Source: Bacillota bacterium (GTDB lineage Bacteria > Bacillota > Clostridia > Clostridiales > Clostridiaceae). Taken from it: a stretch of DNA of 15,275 nucleotides. Below the pieces are notes generated by a model, which saw only the letters and a program-made list of their open reading frames with translations, was not told where the DNA came from and searched no databases. The stretch is from contig JAJYBA010000022.1 of NCBI GenBank assembly GCA_021779235.1, positions 1 through 15,275 on the forward strand. Reading direction: 5' to 3'. Shown piece by piece: positions 6,699 to 13,616 of the stretch; positions within the stretch are counted from its first letter, which is position 1; the number at the start of each line of letters is the position of its first letter. The position numbers were made by a program, and so were the translations under genes.

Positions 6699-6713
6699 AA
6701 AAGTAAGTATAAT
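6685..6713 (+). promoter_or_regulatory. Sigma-A promoter of the V-ATPase operon
   Basis: TTGAAA (6685-6690) and TATAAT (6708-6713) are 17 bases apart, one mismatch from consensus. Transcription from about 6720 would give a leader of about 215 nt before ntpF, containing the structured region described next. The -35 lies in the right half of an inverted repeat, AATGTAAATT (6660-6669)/AATTTACATT (6689-6698), which could be an operator. Confidence 0.75.
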
Positions 6714-6768
6714 CAAGTTGTAATCAATACTATATTCATTATAAGTAAATAGGCACATGAAAATAAAT

Positions 6769-6900
6769 AACAAGTTGAATATGCCACGGATATTTTTAGC
6801 CACGTAAAGAGACAGATGATCTTGCTAGTTCTACTATTAGCGGGTTCTGCCGATGAAGAATGACGTAAAATAGACTAGTATGCTGACTTGTTTTTTGTTT
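6769..6900 (+). ncRNA. Candidate structured leader RNA / riboswitch upstream of ntp operon
   Basis: In the leader of the V-ATPase operon, this stretch is more GC-rich and less repetitive than its AT-rich flanks and contains no ORF. AACAAGTTG (6769-6777) can pair with TGACTTGTT (6884-6892) to enclose the whole region (9 bp with two G-U). It is followed at once by a U-rich tract, TTTTTTGTTT (6891-6900). Inside, CTTGCTA (6821-6827) pairs with TAGCGGG (6838-6844), with two G-U. A second pairing, CTAGTTCTA (6825-6833) with TAGACTAG (6871-6878), competes with it or could form a pseudoknot. Motifs GCCACGGA, GCCACGTAAAGA and GACGTAAAATAG recur. I cannot match it to a riboswitch class by memory. A Na+-sensing class (the DUF1646 motif) would suit a Na+ pump operon, but this is only a hypothesis. 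The U tract suggests transcription attenuation. Confidence 0.5.
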
Positions 6901-6934
6901 GAATGTGTCTTTTTAGAAAAAAGGTGGTGATATT

Positions 6935-7261
6935 TTGGCATTAGAGGCAATAAAAAGTATTAAAGAGGCAGAGGAAAAAGCAGCAGATATTGTAAACAAG
7001 GCAATTTTAGGGAGTAAGGATATATTAAAAAGATCTGAAATTGAAGCTGAGGTTCAGTACAAAAGGGTTTTGGATGCTGCCAGAGAAGAAACTAAAAAAA
7101 TTATTGAAAATGCTAAAGAAGAAGGTAAAAGAAAGTCTGAACCAATTTTCGAAAAAGGTAGAGCAGAGGTAGAAAGTATACTTAATTTAGAAAGTGAAAG
7201 ATTTGAAAGGGCTGTTAACACAGTGGTTGAGAGGATAGTGAAAAATAATGGCAATAGTTAA
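6935..7261 (+). CDS. ntpF: V-type ATPase peripheral stalk subunit (NtpF / subunit G-H type)
   Basis: This 108-aa protein is almost entirely one charged helix: heptad-like repeats of Ala, Glu, Lys and Ile run through residues 5-100 with no glycine-rich or membrane segment. This is the form of the small peripheral-stalk subunit (NtpF of Enterococcus, AhaH of archaea). It pairs with NtpE in a long coiled coil that holds the catalytic head still against the membrane subunit NtpI. It starts at TTG 6935 with SD AAGGTGGTGAT and is the first gene of the operon. It overlaps ntpI by 14 bases. Identity rests on size, composition and first place in an ntpF-I-K-E-C-G-A-B-D operon. Confidence 0.85.
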   Translation: MALEAIKSIKEAEEKAADIVNKAILGSKDILKRSEIEAEVQYKRVLDAAREETKKIIENAKEEGKRKSEPIFEKGRAEVESILNLESERFERAVNTVVERIVKNNGNS

Positions 7262-9206
7262 AATGAGTAAATTTACCTTGTTTGCCTTTGAATCACAGAA
7301 AGAAGCTTTGCTAGATAGCCTTCACAGATTTGAAAATGTTCAATTTGTAAACCTACAAGAAAGAGCCGAAGAACATTTGCAATCTCTTGTAAAAGATTCA
7401 GAAAATGAAAAAATTTCTTATTTAGAAGGTGAACAGGCTAAAGTAAAATTTGCCCTTGAGCTATTACTTAAGTATACAGAAAAGGAAGGCACTATAAAAT
7501 CTTTAGTTAAGGGTAAAAGTATATTAAATTATGAGGAGTTAGAAAGCTTAGCTAAAAAATCAAATTATAAAGAAAACTATGAAAAGCTAAAAGAAAAAGA
7601 TAATGAACTACTTCAAATGAAGAATGAAAAATCTAAAATCAATTCCGAAATAGAAGTATTAGCTCCTTGGATATCATTAGATGCTACTTTTAAGGAATTA
7701 AGAGCATTAAAGTCTTCAACATTCCTAATGGGATCATTGCCAAAAGCTTTTAAAGCTACTTTTAGAGAAAAATTAGAAAGAGAAATTCCATATTCCTACT
7801 TAGAAGTTATTAGTGAAGTAAAAGGAGAAATATATGTAATTCTTTTAACACATAAGGATTATGAAAATGCAGCTAAAGAAATACTTAAACTTCATAGCTT
7901 CAATGCAATTAATTTAAAATATGATGGAATCCCATCCCAGTTGGTACAAGCCTTTAATGAAAGATTAGAAGAGATATCTAAAGATGAAGAAAGAATAAAT
8001 GCAGAAATAAAACAAGACTGTAAGTATTTAGAGGATTTTAAAATAGTATATGAATACTTATCCAATAAACATATAAAGGCTTCAGCTTGTAGAAATTTCT
8101 TGAAAACAGATAGTGTAATAGCTATAGAAGGCTGGGTGCCAACGGAGTTTTCTGAACATTTAGAAAATACCATCAAATCTATAACTAAAGAAGATTTATA
8201 TTTAGAAATGGAAGAAGCTACTAGTGAACATGAAGATGTTCCTATACTTTTAAAAAATAATGCGCTGGTAGAGCCTTTTGAATTAATAACCTCAATGTAC
8301 AGTTTACCTAAATATTCAGAGATTGATCCAACACCACTACTTACACCTTTTTATATGGCATTCTTTGGAATGATGTTAGCGGATATTGGATATGGCATAG
8401 TACTGTTCATAGCTTCAGCACTTGCATTAAAGAAATTCAATTTAGATGAAGGACAACGAAGATTTGTTAAGTTCTTCTTTTGGCTTAGTATACCAACAGC
8501 AGTGGCAGGATTTATTTATGGTAGTTTCTTTGGAGATCTAATTAAATTTAAAAGTTTATTAAACCCAGCAGAGGATTTAATGACTATATTAGTTATATCT
8601 GTAGTAATGGGTGCAATTCACATTTATTTTGGACTTGGAGTTAGAGGGTACATGTTAATTAGAGATGGAAAGCCAATGGATGCTATTTATGATGTTTTAA
8701 CATGGTATTGTGCATTAACTGGAGCATTTGTATTATTAGGTGGAGCAAAGATAGGATTAAGTCCAGATGTAATCAATATAGGTAAATGGGTTATGATAGT
8801 TGGAATGGTTGGACTAGTATTAACTCAAGGAAGGCAAAATAAAAGCATAGGCGCAAAACTTGGTGCTGGTCTATATGGTTTATATGGTATATCTAGCTAT
8901 ATAGGGGACTTGGTTTCATATTCAAGACTCATGGCAATTGGTCTTGCTGGTGGGTTTATAGCGGCAGCCTTTAATATGCTTATTAGAATGATACCTTCAC
9001 CCTTTAATATTATTTTTGGAGTGTTTATATTTGTGTTTGCGCAAATATTTAACTTGCTTCTAAGTGCGCTGGGAGCTTTTGTTCATAGTGCAAGACTTCA
9101 ATATGTAGAATACTTTAGTAAATTTTATGAAGGTGGAGGAAAAGCCTTCAAAGTATTTAAATCAAGAAATCAATATATTTATGTAAAAAAAGAAAAGCAA
9201 ATTTAA
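7248..9206 (+). CDS. ntpI: V-type ATPase membrane subunit a (NtpI)
   Basis: A 652-aa protein with a soluble N-terminal half (about 1-345, with coiled-coil stretches near 90-130 and 225-265) and a C-terminal half with seven or eight membrane helices. Typical features are GMMLADIGYG (about 373-382) and GDLVSYSRLMAIGLAGG, where R560 is the conserved Arg that faces the rotor ring and separates entry and exit half-channels. The protein is the stator of the ion motor, anchoring the peripheral stalks and working with NtpK. Start ATG 7248 lies inside ntpF with SD GAGAGGA (about 7230-7236). The later Met6 has no SD, so the longer form is preferred. Length is normal for the family (about 650 aa). ntpK follows after 13 bases. 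Confidence 0.95.
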   Translation: MAIVKMSKFTLFAFESQKEALLDSLHRFENVQFVNLQERAEEHLQSLVKDSENEKISYLEGEQAKVKFALELLLKYTEKEGTIKSLVKGKSILNYEELESLAKKSNYKENYEKLKEKDNELLQMKNEKSKINSEIEVLAPWISLDATFKELRALKSSTFLMGSLPKAFKATFREKLEREIPYSYLEVISEVKGEIYVILLTHKDYENAAKEILKLHSFNAINLKYDGIPSQLVQAFNERLEEISKDEERINAEIKQDCKYLEDFKIVYEYLSNKHIKASACRNFLKTDSVIAIEGWVPTEFSEHLENTIKSITKEDLYLEMEEATSEHEDVPILLKNNALVEPFELITSMYSLPKYSEIDPTPLLTPFYMAFFGMMLADIGYGIVLFIASALALKKFNLDEGQRRFVKFFFWLSIPTAVAGFIYGSFFGDLIKFKSLLNPAEDLMTILVISVVMGAIHIYFGLGVRGYMLIRDGKPMDAIYDVLTWYCALTGAFVLLGGAKIGLSPDVINIGKWVMIVGMVGLVLTQGRQNKSIGAKLGAGLYGLYGISSYIGDLVSYSRLMAIGLAGGFIAAAFNMLIRMIPSPFNIIFGVFIFVFAQIFNLLLSALGAFVHSARLQYVEYFSKFYEGGGKAFKVFKSRNQYIYVKKEKQI

Positions 9207-9219
9207 GGAGGAATTAATT

Positions 9220-9696
9220 ATGACATGGATGGAATTTATGGTTAAAAATAGTGGATATATTTTTGCAGCATTAGGTATGATTTTAGCGGTAATTTTACCG
9301 GGTATTGGATCAGCAAGAGGTGTAGGGTTAGTTGGTGAAGCAGCTACAGGGCTTGTAACCGAAGAACCAGAAAAATTTGGTAAAGTACTTATTCTTCAAT
9401 TATTACCAGGTACACAAGGACTTTATGGTTTTGTTATAGGACTTATGGTAGCGTTTAAATTAGCTACAGCAATGACTTTAGATATGGGATTCTACTTATT
9501 TATGGCTTGTTTACCAATAGCCTTCGTAGGATATTTCTCAGCAATATCTCAGGCTAAAACAGCTGCCGCTGGTATATCAATATTAGCTAAAAATCCAGAA
9601 CACAGTACAAAAGCAATTATATTTGCAGCAATGGTTGAAACATATGCGATTTTAGCATTCGTTGTTTCAATTATCTTAGTAAGTAAGACATTCTAA
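9220..9696 (+). CDS. ntpK: V-type ATPase rotor ring subunit K (16-kDa proteolipid)
   Basis: The 158-aa proteolipid has four membrane helices (about 12-30, 53-80, 90-111 and 130-155) from two fused hairpins. It forms the rotating membrane ring. The Na+ ligands known from the E. hirae NtpK structure (L61, T64, Q65, Q110, E139) are all present, one residue later: L62, T65, Q66 in QLLPGTQGLYGF, Q111 in ISQAKTAAAG, and E140 in MVETYAIL. Y69 also matches the tyrosine near the site. Coupling to Na+ rather than H+ is therefore likely, though not tested. Only the second hairpin has the ion-carrying Glu, as in the four-helix V-type subunit. The SD AAGGAGG (about 9205-9212) overlaps the stop of ntpI and is the best in the operon, fitting the need for many copies per complex. 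Confidence 0.96.
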   Translation: MTWMEFMVKNSGYIFAALGMILAVILPGIGSARGVGLVGEAATGLVTEEPEKFGKVLILQLLPGTQGLYGFVIGLMVAFKLATAMTLDMGFYLFMACLPIAFVGYFSAISQAKTAAAGISILAKNPEHSTKAIIFAAMVETYAILAFVVSIILVSKTF

Positions 9697-9729
9697 TTTT
9701 AAAACTAAGAAGTTAGAGGATGTGGAGAT

Positions 9730-10359
9730 ATGTCAAATTTAGATAATTTATCTTCTAAAATAGTAGAGGATGCTAATATTAAAGCAGAATCTATTTTAAA
9801 GGAAGCTAAGCATAATGAAGCTTTAATGATAGAAAGTAAAGTAAAAGGTGCCAAAGACATAGAGGCGCAGATGGTGGAAAAAGCTAAAATTGAAGCGAGT
9901 ACTGTGAAGCAAAGGATTATATCAAATGCTCAGCTTACGGTGAGAAATGAAAAGTTAGTAGCTATGCAAAAAATGATAGATAAGGTATTTGGGGTGGCAT
10001 TAGAAAAGCTTTTAACAATAGATGATTCAGAATATTTAGAGCTTATAAAAAGATATCTTTTGTCAATGCCAATAGTCGGAAATGAAGAAATGGTACTCCC
10101 TGGGAAATGTAGAACCATTGTAAGTGAAGAATATTTATCAGAAATAAATATAGCACTAAAAGCTTCAGGGAAAATGGGAGAAATAAAGTTGAGTTCTGAA
10201 GTAAGGGATATAAAAAGTGGATTTATAGTAATTAAAAGGGGTATAGAGATTAACAATACTTTTGAAAGTTTAGTTAATTCCTTAAGAGATGAGCTTGAAT
10301 CAAAAATTGTTAAAGAACTGTTTAACGACATTTCAGAAGGAAAGTCTGCTACCTTATAG
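9730..10359 (+). CDS. ntpE: V-type ATPase peripheral stalk subunit E
   Basis: A 209-aa protein with a long charged N-terminal helix (about residues 1-100, rich in Ala, Glu and Lys) and a globular C-terminal domain (about 100-200). It contains the segment KLSSEVRDIKSGFIVIKRGIEINNTFESLV, typical of V/A-ATPase subunit E, which contacts the top of subunit B. With NtpF it forms the peripheral stalks. ATG 9730 is preceded by AGAGGA (9715-9720, spacing 9). It lies 33 bases after ntpK. Unlike its neighbours it is followed by a 164-base gap before ntpC, which carries nested hairpins and a repeat cassette. Confidence 0.93.
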   Translation: MSNLDNLSSKIVEDANIKAESILKEAKHNEALMIESKVKGAKDIEAQMVEKAKIEASTVKQRIISNAQLTVRNEKLVAMQKMIDKVFGVALEKLLTIDDSEYLELIKRYLLSMPIVGNEEMVLPGKCRTIVSEEYLSEINIALKASGKMGEIKLSSEVRDIKSGFIVIKRGIEINNTFESLVNSLRDELESKIVKELFNDISEGKSATL

Positions 10360-10373
10360 ATTATGCTTGCATA

Positions 10374-10433
10374 CTATAAAAACAAAGCTTCAGTGAGATA
10401 ATAAATTTCTTTCTGAAGTCGTTGATGTTATAG
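10374..10433 (+). repeat. Nested inverted repeats in the ntpE-ntpC gap
   Basis: CTATAA (10374-10379) pairs with TTATAG (10428-10433), enclosing CTTCAG (10388-10393) paired with CTGAAG (10413-10418). This gives a two-tier stem-loop of 6 bp plus 6 bp with internal loops. It is not followed by a U-run, so it is more likely an mRNA processing or stability structure than a terminator. Confidence 0.4.
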
Positions 10434-10463
10434 CATTGAAGATGATGATTCAATTAAAATTAA

Positions 10464-10513
10464 GGAAGATAACAACTCATAATTGTTATCTACTCCGGAG
10501 CAAAACAAGGAGG
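10464..10513 (+). repeat. Hairpin/SD cassette copy D (ntpC leader, inside operon)
   Basis: GATAACAA (10468-10475) pairs with TTGTTATC (10483-10490) around a 7-base loop. CTACT is followed by 11 bases and CAAGGAGG, the SD of ntpC. The right arm TAATTGTTATCTACT matches copies A and C closely. Confidence 0.75.
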
Positions 10514-10523
10514 ATAGCCATAT

Positions 10524-11525
10524 ATGGATAGGATGAATTTTACACAAGCTGTGGCTAGGCTAAGAGTATTAGAAAAAAGACTCCTTAATAAGGTAAAGAT
10601 TGAGAGAATGATTGATAGTCCATCTGCAGAAGAGGTTCTTAAGATCTTGCAGGAAACTGAATATGCAAGTTTGATGGGGAATGTAAAAAGAGCAGAGGAC
10701 TACGATATCCTACTTAAGGAGGAGTTAAAAAGAGTATATTCGCTTATGTATCAAGTTTCTCCAGACCCTGTTATAGTAGACATTATGAGTTTAAAATATG
10801 ATTATCATAATATCAAGGTAATGTTAAAAGGACGGGCTTTAAATAAGGACTTTTCTCATATGGTAATTCCAGTAGGTACAGTGGATATTGAGGAATTAAA
10901 GATTTACATGACTAGTTCGGAATATAAGGAATTAAACCCTAAGATGAGAGAAGCTATACTTGAAGTTGAAAATGTCTATCATGAAATTAAAGATCCTCAA
11001 AAGATAGATATTATTTTAGATCAATATATGTATATAGACATGTTGGCTAGAGCAGATGAAACAAAAAATGATTTTATAATTGATAGTATTAAGAGAAATG
11101 TTGATTTTTCTAATATAAAGTCAATTATTAGATTAAAGAAACAACAAAAGGATGTAAAATTTTTAAAAGAAGTCATCCTTAACGGTGGATATATAGCTAG
11201 CGATGTTTTATTAAGAGCATTTGAGGACCCAATTGAAAATATGGCAGCCAAATTCGCGACCTCAAAGTATGGAGAAATCGTAAGACTGGGGTTAGATGAA
11301 TATATGAAAACCGGTAAACTGTCAGTTCTTGAAAAGCTTTCAGAAAATTATATTATGAAAACTTTAAAAACTGCTAAATATGTTACTTTTGGACCTGAGC
11401 CAATTTTTGCTTACATCGCAGCTAAGGAAACAGAAATAAAAATAATAAGAATAATTATGGTTGGAAAATTAAATAATTTTGATACGGCTGTTATAAGAGA
11501 AAGGGTGCGTGATGTTTATGCATAA
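10524..11525 (+). CDS. ntpC: V-type ATPase central stalk subunit C (d-type, AC39 family)
   Basis: The 333-aa, mostly helical protein belongs to the V/A-ATPase d/AC39 family. It forms the funnel that sits on the membrane ring and receives the central shaft (subunits D and G). Family traits include internal three-fold helical repeats (each with a DYHNIKVMLKG-like or DFSNIKSIIRLKK-like motif, at about 92-102 and 190-203), the N-terminal ARLRVLEKRLL, and the C-terminal EPIFAYIAAKETEIKIIRIIMVGKLN, which is highly conserved. ATG 10524 has SD AAGGAGG (10507-10513). The gene has its own long leader in the middle of the operon and overlaps the next gene by 14 bases. Confidence 0.94.
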   Translation: MDRMNFTQAVARLRVLEKRLLNKVKIERMIDSPSAEEVLKILQETEYASLMGNVKRAEDYDILLKEELKRVYSLMYQVSPDPVIVDIMSLKYDYHNIKVMLKGRALNKDFSHMVIPVGTVDIEELKIYMTSSEYKELNPKMREAILEVENVYHEIKDPQKIDIILDQYMYIDMLARADETKNDFIIDSIKRNVDFSNIKSIIRLKKQQKDVKFLKEVILNGGYIASDVLLRAFEDPIENMAAKFATSKYGEIVRLGLDEYMKTGKLSVLEKLSENYIMKTLKTAKYVTFGPEPIFAYIAAKETEIKIIRIIMVGKLNNFDTAVIRERVRDVYA

Positions 11526-11826
11526 AGTAGGAGTAGTTGGAGATAAAGATTCAATACTTGCTTTTAAAGCTCTTGGAATTGACGTATATCCTGTTATTGA
11601 AGTTGAAGAAGCTAGAAAAGCAATAGATAAAATGGCATTAAGTAATTATGCAGTTATATTTGTTACAGAGCAGATAGCTCAGCATCTAGATGAAACTATA
11701 AAAAGATATAACAGACAGATGCTTCCTGCGGTTATATTAATACCAAGTAATCAAGGCTCACTAAATATAGGAATGCAAAGAATTAGAGATAATGTGGAAA
11801 AAGCAGTGGGCGTAAATATTTTATAG
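11512..11826 (+). CDS. ntpG: V-type ATPase subunit F (NtpG), central shaft
   Basis: A protein of about 104 aa with the typical HKVGVVGDKDSILAFKALGID start and ALSNYAVIFVTEQIA in the middle, a small Rossmann-like alpha/beta fold. It ends with a helix that binds the rotor shaft NtpD. It is known as subunit F in the general naming and NtpG in Enterococcus. Three in-frame starts lie close together: GTG 11509, ATG 11512 and ATG 11518. The SD AAGGG (11501-11505) is spaced best from ATG 11512 (six bases), giving MFMHKVG; 11518 is also plausible. The start lies inside ntpC, and ntpA begins 17 bases after the stop. Confidence 0.93.
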   Translation: MFMHKVGVVGDKDSILAFKALGIDVYPVIEVEEARKAIDKMALSNYAVIFVTEQIAQHLDETIKRYNRQMLPAVILIPSNQGSLNIGMQRIRDNVEKAVGVNIL

Positions 11827-11843
11827 AAAGGTAGGGAGATATC

Positions 11844-13616
11844 TTGAAAATCGGTAAAATTGTAAAAGTTTCAGGTCCATTAGTCATTGCAAAAGATATG
11901 GATGAAGCTAATATATATGACGTAGTTAAGGTTGGCGAAAAAGGTCTTGTTGGCGAAATTATCGAAATGAGAGGAGATAGAGCCTCCATTCAAGTATATG
12001 AGGAAACATCAGGACTAAAACCAGGAGACCCAGTAGAGTCAACTGGGGAACCACTTAGTGTGGAACTTGGGCCAGGACTTATGGAATCAATGTTTGATGG
12101 TATTCAAAGACCTCTTGATGCAATAAGAGCTATAGCTGGTAATTTCTTAACCAAAGGTGTAAATGTTACGCCTTTAGATAGAAAAAGGAGATGGGATTTC
12201 ATTCCTACTGCTAAGGTTGGGGATGAAGTTTCAGGCGGATTTGCCATAGGCACAGTTGTGGAAACCAGTGTTATTACTCAAACAATAATGATACCTAATG
12301 GAATCTCTGGGACTATAACTTCTATAAAAGGTGGAGAGTTTACTATAGAAGAAATAATAGCAGAAGTGCAAACTTCAGTAGGTATTAAACAAATTACATT
12401 AATGCAAAAATGGCCAGTTAGACGTGGAAGACCCTATGCATCAAAATTAAATCCAATAGAGCCACTAGTTACAGGTCAAAGAGTAATAGATACCTTTTTT
12501 CCAGTAACAAAGGGTGGTACTGCATGTGTTCCAGGTCCTTTTGGAAGTGGAAAAACTGTAGTTCAGCATCAATTTGCAAAATGGGGAGATGCAGAAATAG
12601 TTGTTTACATAGGCTGCGGTGAACGTGGAAATGAAATGACAGATGTTTTGAACGAGTTCCCAGAACTTAAAGATCCAAAAACAGGTGAATCTTTAATGAA
12701 AAGAACAGTTCTAATCGCAAATACCTCTAATATGCCCGTTGCAGCTAGAGAAGCTTCTGTATATACAGGCATAACTATTGCAGAGTATTTTAGAGACATG
12801 GGATTCTCCGTAGCAGTAATGGCAGATTCTACTTCTCGTTGGGCAGAAGCACTTCGGGAAATGTCAGGAAGACTTGAGGAGATGCCAGGTGATGAGGGGT
12901 ATCCAGCATACCTAGGTTCGCGTATAGCTGATTTTTATGAGAGAGCAGGAAAGGTAGTTTGCCTTGGAGATAGCGAAAGGATAGGAGCACTTACAGTTAT
13001 TGGTGCAGTATCACCTCCAGGAGGAGACTTATCAGAGCCAGTTACTCAAGGTACACTAAGAATAGTTAAGGTGTTTTGGGGACTAGATGCACAACTTGCA
13101 TACAGGAGACATTTTCCAGCAATAAATTGGCTAGATTCTTATTCACTTTATTTAGATAAGATAGGTAAGTGGATGGATGAGAAAGTTGCAGAGGACTGGA
13201 CGCAGCTTAGAATTAAAGCTATGATTATTCTGCAAGAAGAATCAAAACTTGAAGAAATAGTAAGACTTGTAGGTATAGATGCCCTTTCTGAAAAAGATAG
13301 ATTGAAATTAGAGGTTGCAAAGTCAATTAGAGAAGATTACCTGCAACAAAATGCCTTCCATGAGATTGATACTTATTCATCTTTAGATAAACAACATAAA
13401 ATGTTAAAATTAGTTTTAGCCTTCCAAGTTGAAGCAGAAAAAGCACTTACAGCAGGAGTCTATTTAAATAAGATATTAGATATGGAAGTAAGAGATAAAA
13501 TAGCAAGAGCAAAATATATTTCAGAAACTGAAATGTCAAAAATTGATGATATATATATGGATTTATCTAAGGAAGTAGAAAAATTAATAACGGAAGGAGG
13601 GGTTATTAATGATTAA
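11844..13616 (+). CDS. ntpA: V-type ATPase catalytic subunit A
   Basis: The 590-aa catalytic subunit hydrolyses (or makes) ATP in the A3B3 head. Walker A is GPFGSGKT at 231-238 with K237. The catalytic Glu is E260 in GCGERGNEM. MADSTSRWAEALREMSGRL is the Walker B region, and SPPGGDLSEPVTQGTLRIVK follows. The insertion of about 75 residues before residue 190 that separates A from B subunits is present. The start is TTG 11844, seven or so bases after AGGGAG; the N-terminal MKIGKIVKVSGPLVIAKDM matches the family start. It overlaps ntpB by 8 bases. All motifs appear intact. Confidence 0.97.
   Translation: MKIGKIVKVSGPLVIAKDMDEANIYDVVKVGEKGLVGEIIEMRGDRASIQVYEETSGLKPGDPVESTGEPLSVELGPGLMESMFDGIQRPLDAIRAIAGNFLTKGVNVTPLDRKRRWDFIPTAKVGDEVSGGFAIGTVVETSVITQTIMIPNGISGTITSIKGGEFTIEEIIAEVQTSVGIKQITLMQKWPVRRGRPYASKLNPIEPLVTGQRVIDTFFPVTKGGTACVPGPFGSGKTVVQHQFAKWGDAEIVVYIGCGERGNEMTDVLNEFPELKDPKTGESLMKRTVLIANTSNMPVAAREASVYTGITIAEYFRDMGFSVAVMADSTSRWAEALREMSGRLEEMPGDEGYPAYLGSRIADFYERAGKVVCLGDSERIGALTVIGAVSPPGGDLSEPVTQGTLRIVKVFWGLDAQLAYRRHFPAINWLDSYSLYLDKIGKWMDEKVAEDWTQLRIKAMIILQEESKLEEIVRLVGIDALSEKDRLKLEVAKSIREDYLQQNAFHEIDTYSSLDKQHKMLKLVLAFQVEAEKALTAGVYLNKILDMEVRDKIARAKYISETEMSKIDDIYMDLSKEVEKLITEGGVIND

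Noticed and set aside
6769..6900. T-box, SAM, cobalamin, c-di-GMP-I or fluoride riboswitch
   Set aside because: None of the conserved core sequences of these classes that I know is present, for example the T-box GGGUGGNACCGCG or the GEMM core.
9930..10331. Antisense open frame of 133 codons across ntpE
   Set aside because: Low-complexity Ser/Leu/Ile product expected from the reverse of an AT-rich coiled-coil gene; no SD.
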